DNA from: Chryseosolibacter sp964493505
GTDB lineage: Bacteria; Bacteroidota; Bacteroidia; Cytophagales; Cyclobacteriaceae
Assembly (NCBI GenBank): GCA_964493505.1
Contig: CAZBNP010000004.1
Span: forward strand, 186,001-250,000
DNA length: 64,000 bases
Direction: 5' to 3'
Shown here: positions 33,946 to 43,173 of the stretch, piece by piece
Layout: every line of letters starts with the position of its first letter
Numbering within the stretch: the first letter of the stretch is position 1
Translations under genes and position numbers: made by a program
Notes under the pieces: generated by a model
What the model saw: the letters and a program-made list of their open reading frames with translations, nothing else
Told to the model about the DNA's origin: nothing
Database searches by the model: none

Positions 33946-34446
33946 ATGAATAATAAAATAAAAATATTCCTGTCAGTATGTATAGCATCCACGTTCTGCA
34001 TGGTAGGGTGTGACGAGGATACGTCCGTGCCCGTGATGGTTTCCGATATCGTGTTCTCTCATAACAGCATACAAGACACCGACTCCGTCGTAACGGTGGC
34101 AGCCGTGAATCGCCCGCTTACTTTGCGGGTTGACACCAATGCCGATTTGTGTACGTGGTGGCCGGCGGGAGACAGACTTACACTGAAATCGAAGATCGAC
34201 CCTGCCCAGGACTCAATAGATGTTTTTGGCAATGTAGTGTTGGTACGCAGCGATAATTTCGAAGATTATGGTTTGTTGCTGGCACGCGGAAAGGTGATGT
34301 CAGGATCTAATCAGAAAGGGTACACCTTCACGTATACGTACAAGACACCGGGAACGTACAACATAGTGATTGTCGCCACCCGGCACGGACATTCAAGTCC
34401 TGACTATGAGAACAGTATCATAGAAAGGACGTTGGTAGTGGAGTAG
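33946..34446 (+). CDS. PKD-like lipoprotein of the SusC/D operon
   Basis: A 166-residue lipoprotein (STFCMVGCDEDTS) with a beta-sandwich-like body (TYKTPGTYNIVIVATRHGHSS, a pattern typical of PKD domains). No enzymatic motif. It stands where surface glycan-binding or accessory lipoproteins are often found, 32 bp after SusD. Function unknown; a binding or structural role at the cell surface is likely. It is the last gene of the operon. Confidence 0.7.
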   Translation: MNNKIKIFLSVCIASTFCMVGCDEDTSVPVMVSDIVFSHNSIQDTDSVVTVAAVNRPLTLRVDTNADLCTWWPAGDRLTLKSKIDPAQDSIDVFGNVVLVRSDNFEDYGLLLARGKVMSGSNQKGYTFTYTYKTPGTYNIVIVATRHGHSSPDYENSIIERTLVVE

Positions 34447-34876
34447 CCATAACATCAACTACTATTCGGCCGAGGCTATACTCGCAAAAGGCAGAGGAGC
34501 GTTGGTGATAAACAATGTTATGGAAGGGTAGGTGCTTACGTAGGCATGGACCGTAAGCCCTATCCTGATTTTGATATGCTGCAGGCACCACCAATTTAGG
34601 CTATCGCCTTTTGCCGTCGAATATCCACGTCCCACCATTTTACCCGATTTCGGTCTGACCACTCGGTCTTTGCAATGATTTCGACGAGATTCATACGTTG
34701 ATCCTGCCACAGACTTCAATACCGGCTTGTCCTGTCGGGCAACTTAGCTACCTTTCGAGTTCCTGCATTTCAAAAGCGCCATCCTGGGTGTTTGTGTTTT
34801 TCATTTATTCGGGAACGAACCGCATGTGAAATTAGCGGTTTATCTTGTGTTTCCTGCTATCTTTATTGGTTGAACC
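34447..34876. other. Intergenic region before the DUF6377 regulator
   Basis: About 430 bp without a convincing gene. On the minus strand short open frames with natural-looking composition occur (for example one of 85 codons at 34719-34462, and a 32-codon frame rich in Trp ending near 34616), but I recognise no family; a decayed gene is possible. Near the right end TATCTTTA (about 34858-34865) matches seven of eight bases of the TAnnTTTG box, 11 bp before the ATG of the regulator. Confidence 0.4.
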
Positions 34877-36517
34877 ATGCAGAAGCGACTCGTTATTCTT
34901 TCTTTCCTTGGCCTGTTGCCGGTTGTGGCGTTTGGCCAGCACCGTTTGGATAGCCTCATTGGTGTACTGAAAAATGAGATCACCCGCCAGACTGTCTACG
35001 TAGACGCGAAGCTGGAGCGCATTGATAATCTTCATGCGCGGATGGGCGCGGTCGATCCCCTCGATCCCCTGATGAAGTTTGAGATCTACAATGAGCTATA
35101 TCACGAATACAAGACGTTCGTCAACGATTCGGCTTTCCGTTATGCGCGGAAACTTATCGAGACATCGCGGGGAATGAATGATCCTTCCCGGACAGGCTAT
35201 GCGCACCTCAAACTGGGCTTTACATTGTTGTCGGGGGGAATGTTTAAAGAAACTTTCGACACGCTACGCGCTATCGATGTGCATGCGTTGCCCGATTCGT
35301 CGCGGGTGGATTATTACAGGCTTTCCGCCAGGGCCTACGCCGACCTGATGATTTTCAATAACCACGATTACTTCATGGATGTCTACCGCCGTTATTATCG
35401 CCAGTATCTCGATTCGGCGCTTAGTTATTGCCAGCCGGACAGCTATCAGTTTCTCTACCTTACGATCGTGAAAGACCTGCACCTGAGGAACTACGATCAG
35501 GTTATCCGAACCAGTGAGATGTTGATCAGTCGCAATGCGCTGGCCTATCCGCAGGCTGCGGTTTACCACTATGACCTCGCAGAAGCCTGGATGAACCTTG
35601 GCAATAACGAAAAGGCGATTGAAAACCTGCTGCTCTCTTCTATCTCCGACTTGCGCGGAGCGATTAAAGAGACCGCGGCGATGTATACGCTGGCCAGGCA
35701 GCTTCATCAGCGCGGCGAGTCCCAGAGTGCCTATATCTTTATAAGACAGGCCTTGAAGGACGCGCAGTTCTATGGCGCGAGGCAAAGACAGGTGGAGATC
35801 AATTCTATTCTTCCTTTGATCGCCGCAGACCAGTTGAGCAGCATGGATGAGCGAAGGCTTAGGTGGGTGATCTACTCGGCTGGGATCACTTTTATCGGAA
35901 TTCTGGTGATAGTGTTCTCCATAATAATATACAAACAACTCAAAAAGCTAAAAGTTGCGGAGGCGCAGATAAAACAAGCCAATCACAATCTTCAGTTGTT
36001 CAACCGTAGACTGGTGGAAGCAGACAAGATCAAGGAAGAGTACGTGGGATACTATTTCAATATGACGACCGATTATGTCAACCGGATAGATGCTCTCCGC
36101 AAACAGATCATGAACTTCCTGGTGAACGATAGAAAGAAGGAGGCACTCAATATTCTGGGTAAATACAATCCGGCCGAGGAAAGAGCCCGGTTCGTGAAGG
36201 ATTTCGATCAGGTCTTTCTCCGGTTGTTTCCGGATTTCGTACACCGCTTCAATCAACTGATCGATCCGGCGGATCCCCTTATCCCGGAAAACGAAGGTGA
36301 ACTGAATGCCGACCTCCGGATCTTCGCTCTCATCAGACTGGGCATCCACGACAATAGAAAGATTAGTGAGATCCTTAATTTTTCAGTTAATACGGTATAC
36401 GCCTATAAAACGCGCGTGAAGAATAAGTCGATCCTTCCGGGTGAGGAATTCACAAAAGGAGTAATGGACATAAAGTCAGTCGAAGATAGTGCCGAAACTA
36501 ACGTCGCGGAAAACTGA
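34877..36517 (+). CDS. DUF6377 membrane regulator (TPR sensor, coiled coil, HTH)
   Basis: A 546-residue protein: signal peptide (LPVVAFGQ), a periplasmic helical/TPR-like region (about 25-325), one membrane segment (VIYSAGITFIGILVIVFSII, about 330-350), a cytoplasmic coiled coil (LKVAEAQIKQANHNLQ) and a C-terminal LuxR-like helix-turn-helix (IRLGIHDNRKISEILNFSVNTVYAYKTRVKNKS). This architecture matches DUF6377 proteins of Bacteroidota, which stand beside PULs. It probably senses a ligand or partner in the periplasm and controls the SusC/SusD operon that starts 278 bp downstream. It lacks a kinase or receiver domain, so it is not a hybrid two-component sensor. Confidence 0.8.
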   Translation: MQKRLVILSFLGLLPVVAFGQHRLDSLIGVLKNEITRQTVYVDAKLERIDNLHARMGAVDPLDPLMKFEIYNELYHEYKTFVNDSAFRYARKLIETSRGMNDPSRTGYAHLKLGFTLLSGGMFKETFDTLRAIDVHALPDSSRVDYYRLSARAYADLMIFNNHDYFMDVYRRYYRQYLDSALSYCQPDSYQFLYLTIVKDLHLRNYDQVIRTSEMLISRNALAYPQAAVYHYDLAEAWMNLGNNEKAIENLLLSSISDLRGAIKETAAMYTLARQLHQRGESQSAYIFIRQALKDAQFYGARQRQVEINSILPLIAADQLSSMDERRLRWVIYSAGITFIGILVIVFSIIIYKQLKKLKVAEAQIKQANHNLQLFNRRLVEADKIKEEYVGYYFNMTTDYVNRIDALRKQIMNFLVNDRKKEALNILGKYNPAEERARFVKDFDQVFLRLFPDFVHRFNQLIDPADPLIPENEGELNADLRIFALIRLGIHDNRKISEILNFSVNTVYAYKTRVKNKSILPGEEFTKGVMDIKSVEDSAETNVAEN

Positions 36518-36795
36518 TCTTTGCCGCTGTGCGGTCCGTATTCGGGTTCAGTCGCAACCCAATGAACGTTCACCCCGGGCGTTTGAACGTCCGCCAGCAA
36601 CTGTACACCATCTATATTGAGCAAATTTGTCTTGTGCGTAATAGCCTGATTACCAGAGTCATTGACAAAATCCTCTTCGCGCAGGTCTATGTTCACCCTA
36701 TTCTGCGGCCATTGCATGTTGTGTCTGATTAATTTCAGCAATCGTTTGGGATCCACATAATCCCTGGAAACATTCAGATTCAACCAAAAAGGCTT
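36518..36795. other. Leader region between regulator and dextran-type SusC
   Basis: A 278-bp gap with no called gene. The minus strand is open for 133 codons (36804-36403) through the gap and into the regulator; the translated gap looks natural but matches no family I know. AATCGTTT at 36740-36747, preceded by GC as at 26922, resembles the LacI-type operator core, but the surrounding promoter spacing is not conserved. The region probably contains the PUL promoter. Confidence 0.4.
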
Positions 36796-39700
36796 ATGAA
36801 GCATTTATTACCGAAAGCAATTCTGTTAATGAGTTTTCTCCTGGTGCTCGGCGTAGCGGAAATTTTGGCAGCCGCGCAGCAACGCCGCACCGTGACGGGA
36901 AAAGTGACTGACGGTGCGGACAATCTCCCCGTACCCGGAGTAAGTATCCTTATCAAAGGAACGGTACTGGGTACCCAAACGGACGTGGATGGAAATTTTT
37001 CGGTCGACGTTCCTGATGAACAGACTATCCTGGTGATCAGCTCGATAGGGTATGTATCCCGGGAGGTCGCCGTGTCTGGAAGAACCGTTATCAATGTAGT
37101 CCTTTCAGCGGACATCACCACGCTCAGTGAAATCGTGGTGGTGGGCTACGGGACGCAGGAACGCAGAGATGTCACCGGTTCGGTTGCAAGCGTCAAACCG
37201 CAGCAACTCACGTCCCTTCCTGTCGTGACGGTAAGCGACGCGCTGCAGGGTCGGGCTGCGGGACTGCAGGTGATGACTTCAGGCACGCCGGGTAGCGATG
37301 CCCGCATGGTTATACGCGGACTGGGTTCCATCAACGGCACCGATCCTTTGATCGTGATCGATGGATTCCCTACTCAATCGGGGTTGAATACGATCAACCC
37401 GAATGACATTGAGAATATAGAGATCCTCAAGGATGCCTCCGCTACCGCCATTTACGGATCGCGGGCTGCAAACGGGGTTGTGATCATCACGACCAAGCGC
37501 GGAAAGAAAGGTTCTCCGGCGATCAATGTCGACTTCTTCACAGCGTTTCAGCAGCCAACAAATCTTGCAGAGATGCTGGATGCTTCCCAGTTCGCACAGT
37601 TAAACAATGAGATGATGGCCGCCAACGGACAGCCTGTCAATCCCGCCTACGCCGATCCGTTGTCGCAGGGCCGCGGCACCGACTGGCTCGACGCTATGAT
37701 CCGCACAGCACCGCGGACCAGCCTTTCGGTCTCATACTCAGGTGGAAGCGAACGGTCATCTTATCATGTTTCCGGAAATGTTGTGGATCACCAGGGGATC
37801 ATCATCAACACCGGTTATAAAAGGTACTCCCTGCAATTCAACGGTGATCATCAAGTGTTGGATCGCCTGAAGTTTGGCCACAATATACTTCTGAACCATG
37901 ACATCAAAACCAGTGGAAACTACAGCGTTCGCGACGCCATGGGCATGGTGCCTGTTCAGCCGGTGTATGATGCGGACGGAGGGTACTCGGATCCATTGGG
38001 AAATCCGCTTTGGTATGGAGGGATGAACAACCCGGTAGGGCAAGCGTTGGTTCCTGAGAATACGACGAAAGGCTATAACATGATCGGCTCTATGTATGGG
38101 GAGCTCGAGGTCATCGATAATCTCAAATTCAGATCCGGTGCGGGACTCCAGGCGAATTTCTGGGACTCCAAGAACTGGAATCCTAAATACGACTGGCATC
38201 CGACCCCGCAGACGCTGACGTATCTCGGTGTAAGTCATAACAAGAGCCTAACCTGGTTGTGGGATAATACCATTACTTACTACAAGAACTTCAACGACGT
38301 TCACGACCTGACTGTGCTCGCGGGTACAAGTGCGCAGGCGAATACGTTCTCCTACGTATCGGCGGTCCGGCAGGGATTTGCCAGTGACCTTACTAAAGAG
38401 ATCAACTCCGGAAGCATGGACAACCTGGATAACGGAGGCACTTCCAATGAGTGGTCGCTTTTCTCTTACTTTGGAAGGATCAACTATGGCTTCGATGACC
38501 GTTATCTTTTTACCGCGACGCTCCGGAGGGACGGTTCTTCGCGGTTCGGTCCCGCTAACCGGTTCGGAACATTCCCTTCTTTTTCCGCTGCATGGCGATT
38601 GTCGGAGGAAGACTTCTTCGGGAATAGTGGCCTCACCTTTCTTAACGATGTGAAGATCAGGGCCGGCTATGGCGAGACCGGAAGCCAGGAGATCGCCAGC
38701 TATCAGTTCGCTTCCGTACTGGTGACGGGCCAGTATAATTTTAACGGCCAGCTTGTGGAATCCGTCTATCCATTGGCAATGGCAAACCCGTCTATTCAAT
38801 GGGAGGCTGTCAAGCAAACCAATATCGGCATCGATCTAGGCATACTGAATCAAAGGGTTAACGTCACGATCGAGGGCTTCGTGAAGAACACGGACAACAT
38901 GCTGGTCAATGCCGCCGTTCCGATCTCAACGGGATACAACCCCGATTTTCGTCCCGCCGTCAACGCGGGAAAGATGCAGAACAGGGGGGTTGAACTGACT
39001 GTCAACACGAAAAATATCGACAGGCGATTGACATGGACCACTGATTTCAACGTCACGTTCTTACAGAACAAGATCATCAGCCTCAATGACACCGTGCCGA
39101 TCATGCGGGGAGGTATCGGGTTGAATTACAATGTTGCCAGGTTGCAGGAAGGACATCCGATAAACGCGTTCTTTGGCCATGTCACCAACGGGTTATTCCA
39201 GACGCAGGCGGAGGTCGATGCCTATGCAGTACAAACAGCCGGATCCGATATCTACAACCGTACGTCCGCCGGTGATATCCGGTTCCTGGATATGAACCAC
39301 GACGGGTTGATCAATGACGATGACCGCACGTTCATTGGCAATCCCAACCCGAAATTCATGTTCGCGATGAACAATACGTTCGCTTACAGGAATTTTGATC
39401 TGGCAGTGTACATACAGGGCGAGTATGACAAGGATATCTTCAACGCCAACCTGATCTGGCAGGAAAGCATGGGTACCGTGCAGAATCAGACCACGCGTGT
39501 ACTCGAGCGATGGGTGGGTGAAGGCACCGCCACGAATATGCCACGTGCCGTATTCGGTGATCCGAACAAGAACGCCCGGCCTTCCGATCGATTTGTCGAA
39601 GACGGCTCCTATGTACGGATCAAGAACGTAACGCTAGGCTACAGTCTCCCGACGTCGGTATCGGAACGGATAGCGATGAAGCGGGCGAGGATATACGTGT

Positions 39701-39831
39701 CGGGACAAAACCTGGTCACTTTCACCAACTACTCCGGCAACGATCCCGAGCTTGATAATCCCACCGGGATCGACCTGAGTGTTTACCCGCAGGCAAGGAC
39801 GATCAGTGTAGGCGCTAACCTCACTTTCTGA
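36796..39831 (+). CDS. SusC/RagA TonB-dependent transporter of the dextran-type PUL
   Basis: A 1011-residue TonB-dependent porin. Signal peptide to about residue 31, regulatory-like domain (VTGKVTDGADNLPVPGVSILIKG), TonB box EIVVVGYGTQERRDVTG, plug (LIVIDGFPTQSGLNTINPNDIENIEILKDASA) and a beta-barrel ending in SVGANLTF. No STN domain, in line with control by the DUF6377 regulator rather than an ECF sigma. With the SusD 10 bp downstream it should import oligosaccharides trimmed at the cell surface by the GH66 enzyme. Predicted substrate, by context, is isomalto-oligosaccharide. Confidence 0.96.
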   Translation: MKHLLPKAILLMSFLLVLGVAEILAAAQQRRTVTGKVTDGADNLPVPGVSILIKGTVLGTQTDVDGNFSVDVPDEQTILVISSIGYVSREVAVSGRTVINVVLSADITTLSEIVVVGYGTQERRDVTGSVASVKPQQLTSLPVVTVSDALQGRAAGLQVMTSGTPGSDARMVIRGLGSINGTDPLIVIDGFPTQSGLNTINPNDIENIEILKDASATAIYGSRAANGVVIITTKRGKKGSPAINVDFFTAFQQPTNLAEMLDASQFAQLNNEMMAANGQPVNPAYADPLSQGRGTDWLDAMIRTAPRTSLSVSYSGGSERSSYHVSGNVVDHQGIIINTGYKRYSLQFNGDHQVLDRLKFGHNILLNHDIKTSGNYSVRDAMGMVPVQPVYDADGGYSDPLGNPLWYGGMNNPVGQALVPENTTKGYNMIGSMYGELEVIDNLKFRSGAGLQANFWDSKNWNPKYDWHPTPQTLTYLGVSHNKSLTWLWDNTITYYKNFNDVHDLTVLAGTSAQANTFSYVSAVRQGFASDLTKEINSGSMDNLDNGGTSNEWSLFSYFGRINYGFDDRYLFTATLRRDGSSRFGPANRFGTFPSFSAAWRLSEEDFFGNSGLTFLNDVKIRAGYGETGSQEIASYQFASVLVTGQYNFNGQLVESVYPLAMANPSIQWEAVKQTNIGIDLGILNQRVNVTIEGFVKNTDNMLVNAAVPISTGYNPDFRPAVNAGKMQNRGVELTVNTKNIDRRLTWTTDFNVTFLQNKIISLNDTVPIMRGGIGLNYNVARLQEGHPINAFFGHVTNGLFQTQAEVDAYAVQTAGSDIYNRTSAGDIRFLDMNHDGLINDDDRTFIGNPNPKFMFAMNNTFAYRNFDLAVYIQGEYDKDIFNANLIWQESMGTVQNQTTRVLERWVGEGTATNMPRAVFGDPNKNARPSDRFVEDGSYVRIKNVTLGYSLPTSVSERIAMKRARIYVSGQNLVTFTNYSGNDPELDNPTGIDLSVYPQARTISVGANLTF

Positions 39832-39841
39832 TTTACCATTA

Positions 39842-41332
39842 ATGAAACTTCCTATGAACAAGAAATATATCGCTGTATTTTCCCTGATGCTCATGGCGAT
39901 GAGCTGCGAGACCTTCCTCGAAAAGTACCCGTTGGATACGGTTAACACCGAGAACTTCTACAAAACGGCTGACGATGCGATCGCTGCTATCAACGCTGCT
40001 TACCAGCCGCTGCAGCGCCCGAAGCTGCACAATATGCGGATGTGGACCACCGATATCATTGCAGGCAACAGTGAGGTGGGCGCAAACCCCGTAGAGGCCA
40101 ATGATGGTATTGAGACCAAAGATCAGGCGAACTTTATCACTACCACCGATAATCGCGGTGTACTCGACCTCTATCAGGGACCCGCGCCGGGGATTCTTTA
40201 TGCCAACCTGGTACTTCAGAAAGTTCCGGACACAGCCATGGATGAAGAACTCAAGAACCGGATACTGGGCGAAGCTAAATTTCTTCGTGCTTACTACTAT
40301 TTTATTTTGGTCCGTTTCTTCGGCGATGTGCCGCTGATCCTGAAACCGCAGACACCGGGTGATGACCTGCGGCCTTTCCGTACGCCGGAATCGGAGGTAT
40401 ACGATCAAATCATCAGGGATCTTGAGGAGGCGATACAGCAACTGCCCAGAAGGGAGGAATATGCCGCAAAGGATACCGGCCGGGCGTCGAAGGGTGCAGC
40501 CGCAGGCATGCTCGCAAAAGTATACCTCACACTGGGAGAGTGGCAAAAGACGGTTGATCTCTGTAACCAGGTTACAAGCCTGGGTTACGCTCTTAACGAC
40601 AACTACGCCGACAACTTCAACCCGGAAACTGAAAATTCGATTGAGTCGCTCTTCGAAGTCCAGTATGTCAACCCAGTCAATAACTTCTGGGACGATGCCA
40701 ACCAATCGTCATGGACTACCAATTTCATGGGACCGAGAGACTCTCCGCTTACATCCGTCGGCTGGGGATGGAATCTGCCCACTCAGGAATTTGTCGATGC
40801 TTACGAGCCCGGCGATTTGCGCAAGGATGTCACGATCTTTTATGAAGGCGGACCGCAGTTCGATGGCAAAGATTACAAAGCGTCGATGTCGTATGCAACG
40901 GGTTACAACGTCAGGAAATTTATAATGCCTGCTTCCTATGTTCCCAGCGGATCAAGCGGAAGTCCGCTGAACTGGCCCGTACTTCGCTACGCGGATGTAC
41001 TCCTGATGAAGGCGGAAGCGTTGAATGAACTCGGTAGTACATCCGATGCGGAAGCGCCCTTGAATGAGGTTCGCGACAGAGCGGGACTTGATCCCGTCAG
41101 TGGGCTGAACAAAGATCAGTTCCGGGATGCGGTGCTGCACGAAAGAAGGATCGAGCTCGCTTTCGAAGGGCACCGATGGTTCGACCTGATCCGTATACAG
41201 AACGGGGCTTATGGCCTGTCCTTTCTTCATTCCATAGGAAGAACCAATGCCACGGAGAAGCACCTGTTGTTTCCTATCCCACAGGCGGAACGCGATGTGA
41301 ATCCGAATCTGACACAAAACCCCGGCTATTGA
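39842..41332 (+). CDS. SusD/RagB-family lipoprotein of the dextran-type PUL
   Basis: A 496-residue surface glycan-binding lipoprotein: the signal ends in LMAMSC followed by ETFLEKYPLDTVNTENF. FLRAYYYFILVRFFGDVPLILKP and AVLHERRIELAFEGHRWFDLIR are SusD hallmarks, and the C-terminus VNPNLTQNPGY has the standard end. The gene starts 10 bp after the SusC stop. It forms the lid of the transporter and selects the imported glycan. Confidence 0.96.
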   Translation: MKLPMNKKYIAVFSLMLMAMSCETFLEKYPLDTVNTENFYKTADDAIAAINAAYQPLQRPKLHNMRMWTTDIIAGNSEVGANPVEANDGIETKDQANFITTTDNRGVLDLYQGPAPGILYANLVLQKVPDTAMDEELKNRILGEAKFLRAYYYFILVRFFGDVPLILKPQTPGDDLRPFRTPESEVYDQIIRDLEEAIQQLPRREEYAAKDTGRASKGAAAGMLAKVYLTLGEWQKTVDLCNQVTSLGYALNDNYADNFNPETENSIESLFEVQYVNPVNNFWDDANQSSWTTNFMGPRDSPLTSVGWGWNLPTQEFVDAYEPGDLRKDVTIFYEGGPQFDGKDYKASMSYATGYNVRKFIMPASYVPSGSSGSPLNWPVLRYADVLLMKAEALNELGSTSDAEAPLNEVRDRAGLDPVSGLNKDQFRDAVLHERRIELAFEGHRWFDLIRIQNGAYGLSFLHSIGRTNATEKHLLFPIPQAERDVNPNLTQNPGY

Positions 41333-41378
41333 TCATCTTCGATAATAAGTGGGGGAGGAGGATCCTGAACGCGGCATA

Positions 41379-43145
41379 ATGAATAGAACCGGGATAGATA
41401 TTTTGCGAGTAGTCATGGCGTTGCACATGACTGCGACGTTCGTGCTGGCGGGCTGCAGAGACGAAGGACCGTCAGCACCGCGAACGCCGTCGTTACCGGC
41501 AAGTTACACCGTCACGTCCGACAAGGCAATTTACAATCCGGGAGAACCGGTTCAGATCAACGTGTCGCCGGCGATCAACACGCCTGTTGGCGTTCGGGTT
41601 AAATTTCTCGGTGAACTGATCGATGAAACAACAGCAAGCGGTACGTCTTTCATCTGGGATCCTCCGGCTGATGATTTCAAAGGTTACATGGTCGAGCTCT
41701 TTGAACAGGAAACGGAAGGCACGCCAGGGAGTGTGCTTGCAACGATAGGGATAGACGTTTCATCGGAATGGACCCGGTTTCCCCGATACGGTTTCGTTTC
41801 TAAATTTCCAGATCTGACGGAAGCGCAGGTGGACGACGTGATCGATAATCTGAGCCGATACCGGATCAACGGTATTCAGTACTACGACTGGCATTACAAG
41901 CACCATCAGCCACTTGCGGGCACGCCCGAGTATCCGGTTCCAGTCTATCGCGATATCATTAACCGGGAGATTCATTTTGGCACTGTAAAAAGATACATCG
42001 ATGCCGGACACGACCGCAATATCCGGGCGATGTTCTATAACCTGGTGTATGGTGTCTTAAAGGACGCCGGTGTGAAAGAAGAGTGGTATATCTACAAAGA
42101 TGGCAATCATGCGGACAAAGACAGGCACCCGCTACTACCGCCGTTCATCAGCGACATTTTTCTCGTGGATCCGTCCAATGTGGAATGGCAACAATACCTG
42201 ATCAACGAAAACAGGAAAGTATACGCGGCGTTGCCTTTTGACGGTTTCCACATGGACCAACTGGGTGACAGGGGTACGCGCTATGACCACAGTGGCGGCG
42301 TGACAGACCTTGCGCCGGGTTTTAAGTCGTTCATAGAAGCTGTCGATAGCGATGCGCCGGGGAAATTTAACGTGCTGAATGCGGTGAACCAGTTCGGACA
42401 GCCATTCATCGCCCAGGCGCCGGTTGACTTCCTGTATACCGAGGTGTGGAATCCGCATGAGACGTACGACGACCTCGCGAACATCATTCTTCAAAATAAT
42501 GCGCTCAGCAACCAAGGGCTTAACACCGTGTTAGCTGCCTATGTGAACTATGATCTGGCAGACAATGCAGGTTATTTTAACACGGCTTCAGTCCTGATGA
42601 CGGATGCCGTCATCTTTGCTTTCGGCGGTGCGCACCTCGAACTGGGCGAACACATGCTTGGAAAGGAATACTTCCCCAACGATAACCTGGCAATGCCTGA
42701 TGACCTGAAGCGGAACCTGGTTAGTTACTACGACTTTCTCGTCGCCTACCAGAACCTGCTTCGCGATGGCGGAAGCTTCAATTCACTTTCACTTTTATCG
42801 GCTGATAACAAAATGCAGTTCAGCCCCTGGCCCGCCGCGCCTGGGAAGGTCGCCGTAGTCGGAAAGCAGCAAGGGAACAGGCAGATCCTGCACCTGTTGA
42901 ACTTTACAAATGCGAAAACCATGCAATGGCGCGACAACAACGGCGTGCAAACCGTACCTGTCGCGGTAGAAGATCTGCAGGTGCGATTCACGCCTCAGGC
43001 CCCTGTTGCAAAAGTATGGTACGCATCCCCGGATTTTCACAAGGGAGCTTCGACCCTGCTTGATTTTAAGATGACCGGTAACCAGGTATCGCTGACCATA
43101 CCCGGACTTCAGTATTGGAGTATGATCGTTATCGAGTATCAATAA
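41379..43145 (+). CDS. GH66 dextranase-like lipoprotein
   Basis: A 588-residue endo-acting enzyme predicted to cut alpha-1,6-glucan (dextran) at the cell surface. After a lipoprotein signal (FVLAGCRDEG) come an Ig-like domain (YTVTSDKAIYNPGEPVQINV) and the barrel with FPRYGFVSKF and INGIQYYDWHYKHHQP. The likely nucleophile is Asp293 in DGFHMDQLGDRG and the acid/base Glu355 in YTEVWNPHETYDD, matching the order and rough spacing known for GH66. A C-terminal beta domain ends the protein. The start at 41379 (not the upstream in-frame ATG at 41349) gives the lipoprotein signal. Cyclising activity, known in some GH66 members, cannot be excluded. Confidence 0.88.
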   Translation: MNRTGIDILRVVMALHMTATFVLAGCRDEGPSAPRTPSLPASYTVTSDKAIYNPGEPVQINVSPAINTPVGVRVKFLGELIDETTASGTSFIWDPPADDFKGYMVELFEQETEGTPGSVLATIGIDVSSEWTRFPRYGFVSKFPDLTEAQVDDVIDNLSRYRINGIQYYDWHYKHHQPLAGTPEYPVPVYRDIINREIHFGTVKRYIDAGHDRNIRAMFYNLVYGVLKDAGVKEEWYIYKDGNHADKDRHPLLPPFISDIFLVDPSNVEWQQYLINENRKVYAALPFDGFHMDQLGDRGTRYDHSGGVTDLAPGFKSFIEAVDSDAPGKFNVLNAVNQFGQPFIAQAPVDFLYTEVWNPHETYDDLANIILQNNALSNQGLNTVLAAYVNYDLADNAGYFNTASVLMTDAVIFAFGGAHLELGEHMLGKEYFPNDNLAMPDDLKRNLVSYYDFLVAYQNLLRDGGSFNSLSLLSADNKMQFSPWPAAPGKVAVVGKQQGNRQILHLLNFTNAKTMQWRDNNGVQTVPVAVEDLQVRFTPQAPVAKVWYASPDFHKGASTLLDFKMTGNQVSLTIPGLQYWSMIVIEYQ

Positions 43146-43173
43146 CCAAAAGGATTATCTAAACGAAAATTAT

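Noticed and set aside
35264..35938. Minus-strand frame of 224 codons inside the DUF6377 gene
   Set aside because: It is antisense to a well-supported gene, lacks domain signatures and arises from the codon bias of the real frame.
36740..36747. Fourth LacI-type site AATCGTTT before the dextran SusC
   Set aside because: The 8-bp core alone is expected many times by chance in 64 kb, and neither TTG nor the -7 box is at the spacing shared by the other three sites.
39839..40705. Minus-strand frame of 288 codons opposite a SusD gene
   Set aside because: Antisense to a clear SusD with signal and terminal motif; no domain of its own.
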